From contig NZ_CP040753.1 in NCBI RefSeq assembly GCF_006064855.1, positions 2,391,001-2,455,000 on the forward strand: a stretch of DNA of 64,000 nucleotides. The letters are read 5' to 3'. Below are positions 36,453 through 45,124 of this stretch, one piece after another; the first letter of the stretch is position 1, and every line of letters starts with the position of its first letter. Position numbers and translations under genes: made by a program. Below the pieces are notes generated by a model that was given only the letters and a program-made list of their open reading frames with translations, made no database searches and was not told where the DNA came from. The stretch is from Sulfitobacter sp. BSw21498. Its GTDB lineage: Bacteria; Pseudomonadota; Alphaproteobacteria; Rhodobacterales; Rhodobacteraceae.

Positions 36453-37037
36453 TCAGAACACAATGGTGTAAAAGCTCAACGACGTGATCAGGATCATCAG
36501 ATAGCCGAGCAGCACATAGAGCCCATCGCGGGTAAACAGGCCAAAGGCAAATAGCGCCACAGTGCCGCCGCCAAGCGAAGAGGCGAAGGGTACGAATTCC
36601 AGCAACGGCCAAGCGACCGGCATAACCACGCAAGTAACCAGGGTCAGCAGCCGCATCGGCCCCGTGGTCAGGAACTGAAGCCGCTTGCCCGAGTGACGGT
36701 CGAAAAACGCCGCGGGCTTGCGCAGCCACTTGACCCCGAACTGCAATCTCGAAGATTTCACTTCGCGGCGCAGCAGGAACTGCGGCAGCCACAACCGTTT
36801 GCGCCCATAGACCGCCTGCGCCGACAGAAGGATGATGACCAGCGCCATAAAGCTGGACACGCCGAACACCCCTGACAGGGGGGACACCAGCAACAACGCC
36901 GCCAACAGGATAAACGGAAGCAGGGACCGCTCTCCGAATTCATTCAACACGTCGTCTATCGTTACGGTGTCGTGGCGGGCTGCATGTTCCACTCCATCCA
37001 GCAGATGGGTCAGACTTCGCTCGTCAGTATCTTGCAT
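36453..37037 (-). CDS. exoD: Exopolysaccharide synthesis protein ExoD family
   Basis: 194-residue membrane protein of the ExoD family (described in rhizobia as affecting exopolysaccharide and alkali tolerance). It has four to five hydrophobic segments; motif FGERSLLPFILLAALLLVSPL is characteristic, as is the C-terminal LGGGTVALFAFGLFTRDGLY. The stop codon directly abuts thiQ. Upstream lies an epimerase gene on the same strand, 14 bp away, so the two are probably cotranscribed. Molecular activity unknown. Confidence 0.9.
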   Translation of the reverse strand: MQDTDERSLTHLLDGVEHAARHDTVTIDDVLNEFGERSLLPFILLAALLLVSPLSGVFGVSSFMALVIILLSAQAVYGRKRLWLPQFLLRREVKSSRLQFGVKWLRKPAAFFDRHSGKRLQFLTTGPMRLLTLVTCVVMPVAWPLLEFVPFASSLGGGTVALFAFGLFTRDGLYVLLGYLMILITSLSFYTIVF

Positions 37038-37051
37038 CTGCCCCCCAAAGG

Positions 37052-37906
37052 TCAGCCGTCTTGTTCAATCAATGCCGCAAGCCCCGATCGATAGGTCGGG
37101 TACTGCGGTACCCAGCCCAACGCCTGCTTGGTGCGGTCGTTCCGAACCTTCTTGCTTTCCGCGTAAAAGCTGCGGGCCATCGGGGTCATATCGGCCTCTT
37201 CAAACGGGATCGCGGGGGGCACGGGCAGGCCGAGCAGTTCCGCCGCGTGAGCGATCACATCCTGAGGCGGCGCGGGGTCGTCGTCGCACAGGTTATAGAC
37301 AGCCCCCGCATCGGGGCGCTGCAATGACAGCTCAAGCGCTTGGGCAATGTCTTCGACGTGGATGCGGGAAAACACCTGCCCCTGCTTGATGATCCGCCGC
37401 GCCGTACCGGCACGCACCTTGGCAAAGGGGCCGCGCCCGGGGCCATAGATGCCCGCCAAACGAAAGATATGCAGCGGCAAATCAGGGATCGCCTGCCACC
37501 GCGCCTCTGCCGTGACCCGGGCACGCCCGCGCTTTGTCGATGGTGTGAGAGGCGTGTCTTCGTCCACCCAATCGCCCGCGTGATCGCCGTAAACGCCCGT
37601 GGTCGACAGATAGCCAACCCACCGTAGATCGATGGCCGCGCGGGTGACCGCATCTTCCACCGCATTCAACACAGGGTCGCCAGCACTGTCCGGTCCGGCG
37701 GAGACAAGCACGTTGGGAAACTCTGCGATCAACGCGCCCAGATCAGCGCCGGGCCAAACGATCGGCTCTACACCCGTGGCGGCAATGGCGTCGGCCTTGT
37801 CAGCGCTGCGCGTGGTGCCGACGATACGCCAGCCCTGCGGCACCAGACGCGCCGCCAATGCGCGCGCGCTAAAACCGTGACCGATTGAAAGCAGCGTTTT
37901 GTCCAT
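37052..37906 (-). CDS. NAD-dependent epimerase/dehydratase-like SDR (YeeZ-like)
   Basis: 284 residues with an atypical Rossmann N-terminus (SIGHGFSARALAARL, lacking the usual GxxGxxG but keeping glycine spacing), catalytic-region STTGVYGDHAGDWVDE (Y with a following downstream partner), and FRLAGIYGPGRG. The length and these motifs resemble short extended-SDR YeeZ-type proteins. Same-strand neighbours are exoD and a glycosyltransferase, which hints at polysaccharide metabolism without proof. Substrate unknown. Confidence 0.85.
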   Translation of the reverse strand: MDKTLLSIGHGFSARALAARLVPQGWRIVGTTRSADKADAIAATGVEPIVWPGADLGALIAEFPNVLVSAGPDSAGDPVLNAVEDAVTRAAIDLRWVGYLSTTGVYGDHAGDWVDEDTPLTPSTKRGRARVTAEARWQAIPDLPLHIFRLAGIYGPGRGPFAKVRAGTARRIIKQGQVFSRIHVEDIAQALELSLQRPDAGAVYNLCDDDPAPPQDVIAHAAELLGLPVPPAIPFEEADMTPMARSFYAESKKVRNDRTKQALGWVPQYPTYRSGLAALIEQDG

Positions 37907-37918
37907 GGGACGTCCTTT

Positions 37919-39181
37919 CTATGTCGTCGTCTTGGGCAGGTTGATCCGCTGGCCTTTGGGGACCAACGCATTCATCTGCGCGATATGTTCCGGCAGGCAC
38001 TTGGACAAAAAGTCATACGTCTTGACCACATGCGCCCGTGCCGCAGGCCCTAAATGCGCATATCGCGTCGGATGGGCCAAGACTTCTGCCACCTGATCGC
38101 CCAGCGCATCGGGATCAAAGAAATCGCACAGCAGGCCGGTTTCGCCATGGGTAATCGCCTCGCGCACGGGGGCCACATCAGAGCCGACAATCGTCGCGCC
38201 CATCGCCATCGCTTCGAGCAGGGACCACGACAGCACAAACGGCATCGTCAGATACAAATGGCAGCGGCTGATCTGCACGACCTTCTGGTAATCCTCGTAA
38301 GGCAGCTTGCCCAGAAAATGCACGCGGGACCAATCCACGTCCTTGCCAACCTCTGCCTCCATCTCGGCGCGCAGCCCGCCGGGGTGTTTACTTTTGCCGC
38401 CATAAGACGTGTCATTCCCGCCCACCACCAGCACCCGCGCATTGGGCCGTTGTTTCAGGATGCGAGGCAGCGCCCGCATGAACACATGGAATCCCCGCGT
38501 GCGTTCAAGGTTGCGCGATACGAAGGTCAGCACCTCGTCGTCCTTCGTCAGTACGTGGTTCAGCCGCCCGAGTTTCAGCGTCACCGACGGGTTCGGGCGC
38601 AGCTGATCGGTGCGTATCCCATCGTGGCAGACATAGAGCTTGCGATGAAAGCTTTGCGGGAAACGGTCGCGCTGCCAGTAGGTCGGGCTTAGCCCCACAT
38701 CAACGGTTTCGATATTCGCCAGCGGCACGGCGTTGCGCGCATGCAGCAAAAACGGCGTGTTCTCGGTCACGGGCTCTTCGGGGTCAAAGCCCACGGGCCC
38801 GCCGGTTTCGCTGTAATAGTATTCGAAAAAGCCGATGATCGGGACATCGGGCCATATCTGTTTGAAAAACGTCAGCTCCCCCCACCCCACGTGTCCCACG
38901 ACAATATCCGGCTTGAACCCTTCGCTGCGTTCGATCTGCTTGGCCGCACGGGCAGCGCCCAAACCGTTGCCCGTGGATTCCTCCCAGTTCTTTGACAGCC
39001 CATAGGCGTTCTCTGCCGGTCGGTGATGAGTCTTGTAGACCCGCGTTTCGACGCCATCAAAGCGGGGCGGGTTCTTGCGTTGGGTCAGAAAATAGATCTG
39101 GTGCGCACGTTGGTCGGCCAGCCATTGCACCAGCTCGCGGTATTGGCCGGGCATATTCTGGTGCACAAACATAATCTTCAT
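37919..39181 (-). CDS. Glycosyltransferase family 4-like protein
   Basis: 420 residues, GT-B fold. N-terminal GKIMFVHQNMPGQYRELVQW-type start (read from residue 1), HVGWGELTFFKQIWPDVPIIG in the acceptor domain, then the donor half with FVSRNLERTRGFHVFMRALP and MPFVLSWSLLEAMAMGATIVG, where the E of the EX7E-type motif lies. Likely transfers a sugar from a nucleotide donor in cell-surface polysaccharide synthesis. It forms a same-strand cluster with the epimerase and exoD; the divergent ade gene starts 114 bp away. Confidence 0.9.
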   Translation of the reverse strand: MKIMFVHQNMPGQYRELVQWLADQRAHQIYFLTQRKNPPRFDGVETRVYKTHHRPAENAYGLSKNWEESTGNGLGAARAAKQIERSEGFKPDIVVGHVGWGELTFFKQIWPDVPIIGFFEYYYSETGGPVGFDPEEPVTENTPFLLHARNAVPLANIETVDVGLSPTYWQRDRFPQSFHRKLYVCHDGIRTDQLRPNPSVTLKLGRLNHVLTKDDEVLTFVSRNLERTRGFHVFMRALPRILKQRPNARVLVVGGNDTSYGGKSKHPGGLRAEMEAEVGKDVDWSRVHFLGKLPYEDYQKVVQISRCHLYLTMPFVLSWSLLEAMAMGATIVGSDVAPVREAITHGETGLLCDFFDPDALGDQVAEVLAHPTRYAHLGPAARAHVVKTYDFLSKCLPEHIAQMNALVPKGQRINLPKTTT

Positions 39182-39295
39182 GGGATAGCCTTACGTGCTG
39201 TTGGTCGCCCACAGTTAGCCCAGTCGGCATGGACAGTGCAAACGTCACAAAGCCTCGTGCTTGAACCTCGGGCAATCTTCGTGTCAACGTCAGGT

Positions 39296-41098
39296 ATGAA
39301 AGAACACACATTCCCCTCATGGCCCGATGTGGCTGAACAACTGGTCGCCGTCGCAGCGGGACGCAGCGCTGCGGATACGATCATCACCGGCGGTATCTGG
39401 GTCAACGTGCATACGCGCGAAACCCTGCCGGACCATGACATCGCGATCAAGGCGGGCCGGATCGCCTTTGTCGGGCCGGACGCCAGCCATTGCAAAGGCG
39501 ATGCGACCAAGGTGATCGAGGCCAAGGGCCGCTATATGATCCCGGGGCTGTGCGACGGGCATATGCACATCGAAAGCGGCATGTTGACACCTGCGGAATT
39601 TGCCCGCGCCGTAATCCCCCATGGCACCACGTCAATGTTCACCGACCCGCACGAGATCGCCAATGTGCTGGGGCTGGAAGGCGTGCGCATGATGCATGAC
39701 GAAGCCTTGATGCAGCCGGTGAATATCTTCACGCAAATGCCATCCTGTGCGCCCTCCGCCCCCGGCCTCGAGACCACCGGCTTTGAAATCACGGCAGAGG
39801 ATGTCGCCGAGGCGATGCACTGGCCCGGTATCATCGGTCTGGGCGAGATGATGAACTTCCCCGGTGTGACGGCGGGCGACCCCAAGATGCTGGCCGAGAT
39901 CGCGGCGACGCAACGCGCGGGCAAGACCGTGGGCGGGCACTATGCCTCGCCCGATCTGGGACCTGCCTTTGCTGCCTATGTGGCGGGCGGTCCGGCGGAT
40001 GATCACGAAGGCACCTGCGAGGCAGACGCGATTGCGCGGATGCGTCAAGGGATGCGGTCGATGATCCGGCTGGGGTCTGCTTGGTACGACATCGAGACGC
40101 AGATCACCGCGATTACCGAAAAGGGGCTGGATTCGCGCAATATGATCCTGTGCACCGATGACTGCCATTCCGGCACCTTGGTGAATGACGGCCATATGAA
40201 CCGCGTGGTGCGCCATGCCATCGACTGCGGCTGCGACCCTTTAATTGCGCTGCAAATGGCGACGATCAACACCGCGACGCATTTCGGGCTTGAACGCGAG
40301 ATAGGGTCGCTGACGCCTGGACGACGTGCAGATGTGATCCTGACCTCTGACCTGAAAACCCTGCCCATCGAGACGGTGATCGCGCGCGGTCAGATCGTGG
40401 CCCAAGATGGTGCCTGTCTGGTGGAGTGTCCGCATTACGACTGGCCGCCCCATGCCCGGCAAACCGTGAACATGGGCAAAGACCTTGGCGCCGATGATTT
40501 CCAGATCACGGCGCCTGCGGGGGCCAATGCTGTTACCGCCAATGTGATCGGCGTCGTCGAAAATCAAGCCCCGACCCGTGCGCTGAAATTCGAACTGCCC
40601 GTGACCGAAGGGCGCGTGCAATCCACGGGCGAGGTCTGCCAGATCGCGCTGGTTGAACGGCATCGCGGCACGGGCACTGTTGTCAACGCGCTGGTGTCTG
40701 GCTTTGGGTATCAGGGGCCGATGGCGATGGCGTCTACTGTGGCCCATGACAGTCACCACATGATCGTGGTGGGCACTGATACCGACAATATGGCGATGGC
40801 CGCGAACCGTCTGCGCGACGTCGGCGGCGGGATCACCATCTTTAAGGACGGCGCAGAGCTGGCCATGGTCGAACTGCCGATCGCTGGCCTGATGTCCGAC
40901 AACCCCGCATCCGATGTCGCCGCCAAGACCGAAGCGATGATGCAGGCGATGCGCGATTGTGGGTGCACGTTGAACAACGCCTATATGCAGCATTCCCTTC
41001 TGGCACTTGTTGTCATTCCCGAATTGCGCATCTCTGACCTCGGACTGGTTGATGTGCGCAGTTTTGAATTTATTCCTTTGTTAGAGCCTGTTTCATGA
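39296..41098 (+). CDS. ade: Adenine deaminase
   Basis: Deaminates adenine to hypoxanthine with ammonia release; a two-metal amidohydrolase of 600 residues. The HxH metal motif is in DGHMHIESGM, followed by GTTSMFTDPHEIANV and later GLGEMMNFPGV, ILCTDDCHSGTLVNDGHM and MPCIETV-type elements. ATG 39296 was selected because the family N-terminus begins there; the open frame 5' of it is a shadow. The stop overlaps amn (ATGA), forming a two-gene purine salvage operon AMP -> adenine -> hypoxanthine. Confidence 0.95.
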   Translation: MKEHTFPSWPDVAEQLVAVAAGRSAADTIITGGIWVNVHTRETLPDHDIAIKAGRIAFVGPDASHCKGDATKVIEAKGRYMIPGLCDGHMHIESGMLTPAEFARAVIPHGTTSMFTDPHEIANVLGLEGVRMMHDEALMQPVNIFTQMPSCAPSAPGLETTGFEITAEDVAEAMHWPGIIGLGEMMNFPGVTAGDPKMLAEIAATQRAGKTVGGHYASPDLGPAFAAYVAGGPADDHEGTCEADAIARMRQGMRSMIRLGSAWYDIETQITAITEKGLDSRNMILCTDDCHSGTLVNDGHMNRVVRHAIDCGCDPLIALQMATINTATHFGLEREIGSLTPGRRADVILTSDLKTLPIETVIARGQIVAQDGACLVECPHYDWPPHARQTVNMGKDLGADDFQITAPAGANAVTANVIGVVENQAPTRALKFELPVTEGRVQSTGEVCQIALVERHRGTGTVVNALVSGFGYQGPMAMASTVAHDSHHMIVVGTDTDNMAMAANRLRDVGGGITIFKDGAELAMVELPIAGLMSDNPASDVAAKTEAMMQAMRDCGCTLNNAYMQHSLLALVVIPELRISDLGLVDVRSFEFIPLLEPVS

Positions 41099-42558
41099 CC
41101 AAAATCCTGACCCCAGATGCCCGCCCCGCCGAACAATTCACCGACGCTGCCGCCGCCGTTGCGCGCCTGATCGAACTTTACAGCCAAGCAACGGGTTTCC
41201 TGAGCGAACATTTCCAGAAAGCGATGGATAGTGCGGCCCCCGAAACACGGATCAGGGCGTTCTACCCCGAGATCCGGTTCACCACCTCCAGCTATGCGCA
41301 GGTGGATTCGCGGCTGTCCTTTGGTCATGTGTCGTCGCCCGGCACGTTTTCGGCGACGATCACGCGGCCCGAACTGTTCAAACACTACCTAACGCAGCAA
41401 ATTGGGCTGCTGATTGAAAACCACGGTCAACCCGTGACGATCGCTGTGTCGGATACTCCTATTCCGGTGCATTTCGCGGTTTCCAATGATGACAGCGTGA
41501 CGATCCCGCAGGAAGGCGCTGCCGATTTCACCCTGCGCGATGTGTTTGATGTGCCGGACCTGAGCACCACAAATGACGATATCGTAAACGGGACCTATCT
41601 GCCCGTGGACAATGTACGCCCGCTGGCCCCCTTCACCGCGCAGCGTGTCGATTATTCGCTGGCACGGCTAACGCATTACACCGCCACCGATCCCGACCAT
41701 TTCCAAAGCCACGTATTGTTCACCAATTACCAGTTCTACGTCACCGAGTTCGAGGAATACGCCCGCGCCATGCTGCGTGACCCTGATAGCGGCTACACGT
41801 CCTTCGTCTCTACCGGCAACGTCGAGATTTCGGACGGCGACGCGCCGCTGCATGCGTCGGTCAAAACACCGCAGATGCCGACCTATCACCTGAAACGCGC
41901 GAACGGGTCGGGCATCACGCTGGTTAATATCGGCGTCGGACCGTCCAACGCAAAAACCGCGACGGACCACATCGCCGTGCTGCGCCCCAATGCGTGGCTG
42001 ATGGTTGGTCACTGCGCTGGCCTGCGCAACACCCAAGCGCTTGGGGATTTCGTGCTGGCGCATGGCTATCTGCGTGAAGACCACGTGCTGGACGACGATC
42101 TGCCGGTCTGGGTGCCGATCCCTGCGCTGGCGGAAATCCAGATCGCACTGGAAGACGCCGTTGAACAGGTCACCCAGCTTGAAGGCTACGAGCTGAAACG
42201 GATCATGCGCACAGGCACCGTCGCCACCATCGACAACCGCAACTGGGAACTGCGCGATCAATCCGGTCCGGTGCAGCGGCTTAGCCAGTCCCGCGCCGTG
42301 GCGCTGGATATGGAAAGTGCCACGATCGCAGCCAACGGCTACCGGTTCCGTGTGCCCTACGGCACGTTGCTTTGCGTCTCTGACAAACCGCTGCATGGCG
42401 AATTGAAACTGCCCGGGATGGCGTCGGATTTCTATAAAACGCAGGTTGCGCGGCACTTGATGATTGGTATTCGGGCGATGGAACAACTGCGCGATATGCC
42501 GTTAGAGCGGTTGCATAGCCGGAAATTACGCTCTTTTGACGAAACTGCCTTTCTCTGA
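41095..42558 (+). CDS. amn: AMP nucleosidase
   Basis: Cleaves AMP to adenine and ribose 5-phosphate. 487 residues, matching E. coli Amn (484). The N-terminal regulatory half (Amn-specific, ending VDYSLARLTHYT region) precedes a nucleoside-phosphorylase-like domain with GSGITLVNIGVGPSNAKT and VALDMESATIAANGYRFRVPYG. Translation overlaps the ade stop by 4 nt. The pairing suggests that adenine released here is immediately deaminated by Ade, limiting adenine accumulation and supplying hypoxanthine. Confidence 0.95.
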   Translation: MTKILTPDARPAEQFTDAAAAVARLIELYSQATGFLSEHFQKAMDSAAPETRIRAFYPEIRFTTSSYAQVDSRLSFGHVSSPGTFSATITRPELFKHYLTQQIGLLIENHGQPVTIAVSDTPIPVHFAVSNDDSVTIPQEGAADFTLRDVFDVPDLSTTNDDIVNGTYLPVDNVRPLAPFTAQRVDYSLARLTHYTATDPDHFQSHVLFTNYQFYVTEFEEYARAMLRDPDSGYTSFVSTGNVEISDGDAPLHASVKTPQMPTYHLKRANGSGITLVNIGVGPSNAKTATDHIAVLRPNAWLMVGHCAGLRNTQALGDFVLAHGYLREDHVLDDDLPVWVPIPALAEIQIALEDAVEQVTQLEGYELKRIMRTGTVATIDNRNWELRDQSGPVQRLSQSRAVALDMESATIAANGYRFRVPYGTLLCVSDKPLHGELKLPGMASDFYKTQVARHLMIGIRAMEQLRDMPLERLHSRKLRSFDETAFL

Positions 42559-42598
42559 AGGTCGAAATCGGCTGAAAACAGCATGTTTTCACGGTTTC

Positions 42599-42629
42599 TT
42601 GCGACCTATTCGTTGTGTTCATACACAAC
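42599..42629 (+). promoter_or_regulatory. Candidate promoter and inverted repeat upstream of HU gene
   Basis: TTGCGA (42599-42604), 17-bp spacer, TACACA (42622-42627) is an acceptable sigma70-like pair. It overlaps GTTGTGTTCATACACAAC (42612-42629), an inverted repeat with 7-bp arms that could be an operator. Weak evidence. Confidence 0.4.
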
Positions 42630-42687
42630 ATACCGTTACATTCTGCCCGTGAGGCCCTAATCCGGGCGGACGAAGGAGAAAAACAAG

Positions 42688-42978
42688 ATGGCAACTAAAC
42701 CAATGACAAAAACCCAGCTCGTCGCGGCTTTGGCTGAGGAAATGGGCGAAGACAAGAAATCGGCAAGCGCGGCACTGGACGCGGTTTGCGCGTTGATCAC
42801 CAAAGAAGTTTCCGGCGGTGGCGCTGTGACCCTTCCGGGCATTGGCAAAATCTATTGCCGCGAGCGCCCCGAGCGTATGGTGCGCAACCCCGCCACTGGC
42901 GAACAGTTCAAGAAAGAAGCGGACAAGGTCGTCAAGATGACCATCGCGAAAGCGCTGAAAGACAGCGTTAACGAATAA
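42688..42978 (+). CDS. HU-family DNA-binding protein
   Basis: 96-residue histone-like bacterial DNA-binding protein. The N-terminal helices (MTKTQLVAALAEEMGEDKKSASAALDAV) and the beta-arm core (GGAVTLPGIGKIYCRERPERMVRNPATG) with the RNPxTG DNA-intercalating motif are clear. Slightly longer than E. coli HU because of an N-terminal extension MATKP. GGAG ribosome binding site, strong terminator directly after, typical of an abundant monocistronic gene. HU versus IHF subfamily: the lack of IHF features favours HU. Confidence 0.95.
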   Translation: MATKPMTKTQLVAALAEEMGEDKKSASAALDAVCALITKEVSGGGAVTLPGIGKIYCRERPERMVRNPATGEQFKKEADKVVKMTIAKALKDSVNE

Positions 42979-43001
42979 GACTGTTCACAGTCTATTCTGA
43001 C

Positions 43002-43028
43002 AAAGGGTCGCCCGCGGGGCGGCCCTTT
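43002..43028 (+). terminator. Intrinsic terminator after HU gene
   Basis: AAAGGGTCGCCC (43002-43013) pairs with GGGCGGCCCTTT (43017-43028), one wobble pair, ending in TTT then GCGTTTG. It lies 24 bp past the stop. Confidence 0.75.
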
Positions 43029-43123
43029 GCGTTTGTGGCGGGTCTATGTTGCATCAAAAGCGCTTGCCCCTTCGGACCGACTGCGAAACTCTACGGCACC
43101 ATACCGACCTGAAAGGCTTCCTC

Positions 43124-43993
43124 ATGGATATACGCGCAATTCTCATGGGGCTGGCTTTTGCGGTGATGTGGTCGTCGGCGTTCACCTCGGCCCGGATCAT
43201 CGTCGCAGATGCGTCCCCCCTTATGGCGCTGTCAGCGCGGTATCTTATTTCCGGCCTGCTGGGTGTCGGGATCGCGCTGGCGCTTGGCCAGACATGGCGG
43301 CTGACGCGCGCGCAATGGCGCGCCACCATCGTCTTCGGCATCCTGCAAAACGCGATCTATCTGGGTCTGAACTTTGTGGCGATGCAAACGGTGCAGGCGT
43401 CATTGGCCGCGATTGTCGCCTCGACCATGCCGCTTCTGGTCGGACTGGCGACATGGCTGTTTCTGGGTGAAAAGCTTAGGCCGTTGGGCATCGCAGGGTT
43501 GGTCGCCGGTGTGATCGGGGTGACAATCATCATGGGTGCACGGATTGGCGGCGGCGTTGATTTGACGGGGCTGCTGCTGTGCGGGGTCGGTGTGATTGCG
43601 CTGTCCGCCGCGACCTTGCTGGTGCGCGGTGCTACATCCGGCGGGAACTTCATGATGGTGGTCGGCTTGCAAATGCTGGTTGGCTGCGTCGCGCTGACCT
43701 TTGCAACCGTGCTGTTTGAAACGCCACGCATCACCCCAAGCTGGCCGCTGGCGCTGGCGTTCCTGTACACCTGTCTGGTGCCGGGGCTGTTGGCCACGGT
43801 GGTCTGGTTCTGGCTGGTCAACCGCATCGGGGCGACCCGCGCTGCGACCTTCCATTTTCTCAACCCGTTCTTCGGGGTCGCGATTGCCTGGTTGTTGCTG
43901 GGTGAACCTTTGGGCCCCCAAGATATCCTTGGCGTGGCCGTGATCGCCTTGGGTATCCTTGCAGTGCAGGTCTCGCGCCAGCGCCGCACCTGA
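43124..43993 (+). CDS. EamA-family (DMT) transporter
   Basis: 289 residues with ten hydrophobic helices in two EamA repeats. First helix motif MWSSAFTSARIIVADASPLMALSARYL and the end-of-repeat motif LAAIVASTMPLLVGLATWLF are typical of DMT metabolite exporters. ATG 43124 gives the family N-terminus; the open frame starting 26 codons earlier has no ribosome binding site. Paralogous in fold to the gene at 30859-31836. Substrate unknown. Confidence 0.85.
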   Translation: MDIRAILMGLAFAVMWSSAFTSARIIVADASPLMALSARYLISGLLGVGIALALGQTWRLTRAQWRATIVFGILQNAIYLGLNFVAMQTVQASLAAIVASTMPLLVGLATWLFLGEKLRPLGIAGLVAGVIGVTIIMGARIGGGVDLTGLLLCGVGVIALSAATLLVRGATSGGNFMMVVGLQMLVGCVALTFATVLFETPRITPSWPLALAFLYTCLVPGLLATVVWFWLVNRIGATRAATFHFLNPFFGVAIAWLLLGEPLGPQDILGVAVIALGILAVQVSRQRRT

Positions 43994-44114
43994 CCCCGCG
44001 CCCCTTGGGCTGAACCACCACAAGGGGGTCACAGATCAGTGCGCCGGTGCAATACCCCTTTGAAAAACGCGCGCAGGCCCCATTTAATATATCAAACCGC
44101 AAAGGAGCCCTTCC

Positions 44115-44564
44115 ATGCCCACCTATGAAAAGACCGACGCCGCCCTTAACGCTTTGTCGCCCGAAGAATTCCGTGTCACCCAGCAAGACGGCACCGAACG
44201 TCCGGGCACGGGCAAGCTACTGGATAACAAAGAACCGGGCATCTATGTCGACATCGTCTCGGGGGAACCGCTGTTCGCGTCCTCTGACAAATACGAATCC
44301 GGCTGTGGTTGGCCGAGCTTTACCAAACCCATCGAACCGGCCCATGTCAGTGAATTGCGCGACGCATCGCTGGGGATGGTCCGCACCGAAGTGCGCAGCG
44401 CCCATGGCGACAGCCATCTGGGTCACGTCTTCCCCGACGGTCCCGCAGACCGTGGCGGACTGCGCTATTGCATCAATTCCGCCTCGCTGCGCTTTATTCA
44501 TCGTGACGACATGCAAGACGCAGGCTATGGCGATTATATCAACCAAGTGGAGGATGTAGCATGA
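44115..44564 (+). CDS. msrB: Peptide-methionine (R)-S-oxide reductase
   Basis: Reduces R-methionine sulfoxide. 149 residues, with the catalytic cysteine in [12 protein letters not shown] near the C-terminus. It lacks the CxxC zinc pairs of many MsrB proteins: the usual CxxC before PLF reads IVSGEPLF, and the second pair near [10 protein letters not shown] is also absent. This zinc-free form is known within the family. The stop overlaps msrA (ATGA), so the two repair activities are coupled. Confidence 0.93.
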   Translation: MPTYEKTDAALNALSPEEFRVTQQDGTERPGTGKLLDNKEPGIYVDIVSGEPLFASSDKYESGCGWPSFTKPIEPAHVSELRDASLGMVRTEVRSAHGDSHLGHVFPDGPADRGGLRYCINSASLRFIHRDDMQDAGYGDYINQVEDVA

Positions 44565-45070
44565 GCGAACAACGCGCAGTACTGGCCGGAGGATGCTTTT
44601 GGGGCATGCAGGACCTGATCCGCAAACGCGAAGGGGTTGTGTCGACCCGCGTGGGCTATTCGGGCGGCGACGTGCCCAACGCCACCTACCGTGACCACGG
44701 CACCCACGCCGAGGCGATCGAGGTGACGTTTAACGACGACGTAATCAGCTATCGTGACCTGTTGGAACTGTTCTTCCAGATCCACGACCCGACAACTATG
44801 AACCGTCAAGGCAACGACCGCGGCCTCAGCTACCGTTCCGCGATCTATTTCGTAGACGAAGATCAAAAAGCCACGGCGCTGGACACGATTGCAGACGTCG
44901 AAGCATCGGGCATCTGGCCCGGCAAAGTCGTGACCGAGGTCGAACCCGTCAGCGATTTCTGGGAAGCAGAGCCAGAGCATCAAGATTACCTTGAGCGTAT
45001 CCCAAACGGCTATACCTGCCATTTCCCGCGTCCCGATTGGGTGCTGCCCAAACGCGCGGCAGCGGAATAA
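44561..45070 (+). CDS. msrA: Peptide-methionine (S)-S-oxide reductase
   Basis: Reduces S-methionine sulfoxide in proteins. 169 residues, catalytic [10 protein letters not shown] with the nucleophilic Cys near residue 12, and substrate-binding [20 protein letters not shown]. The C-terminal resolving cysteine appears to be in [12 protein letters not shown]. Follows msrB by ATGA overlap; an intrinsic terminator lies 8 bp past the stop. No signal peptide, so cytoplasmic. Confidence 0.95.
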   Translation: MSEQRAVLAGGCFWGMQDLIRKREGVVSTRVGYSGGDVPNATYRDHGTHAEAIEVTFNDDVISYRDLLELFFQIHDPTTMNRQGNDRGLSYRSAIYFVDEDQKATALDTIADVEASGIWPGKVVTEVEPVSDFWEAEPEHQDYLERIPNGYTCHFPRPDWVLPKRAAAE

Positions 45071-45077
45071 CACAACG

Positions 45078-45111
45078 AAACGGCGCAGCCCCATAGGGTT
45101 TGCGCCGTTTT
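45078..45111. terminator. Bidirectional terminator between msrA and hyuA-like gene
   Basis: AAACGGCGCA (45078-45087) pairs with TGCGCCGTTT (45101-45110), inner GCCCC/GGGTT extension. A-run before and T-run after serve the two convergent genes. Confidence 0.88.
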
Positions 45112-45124
45112 CTTTGAGGGGTGT

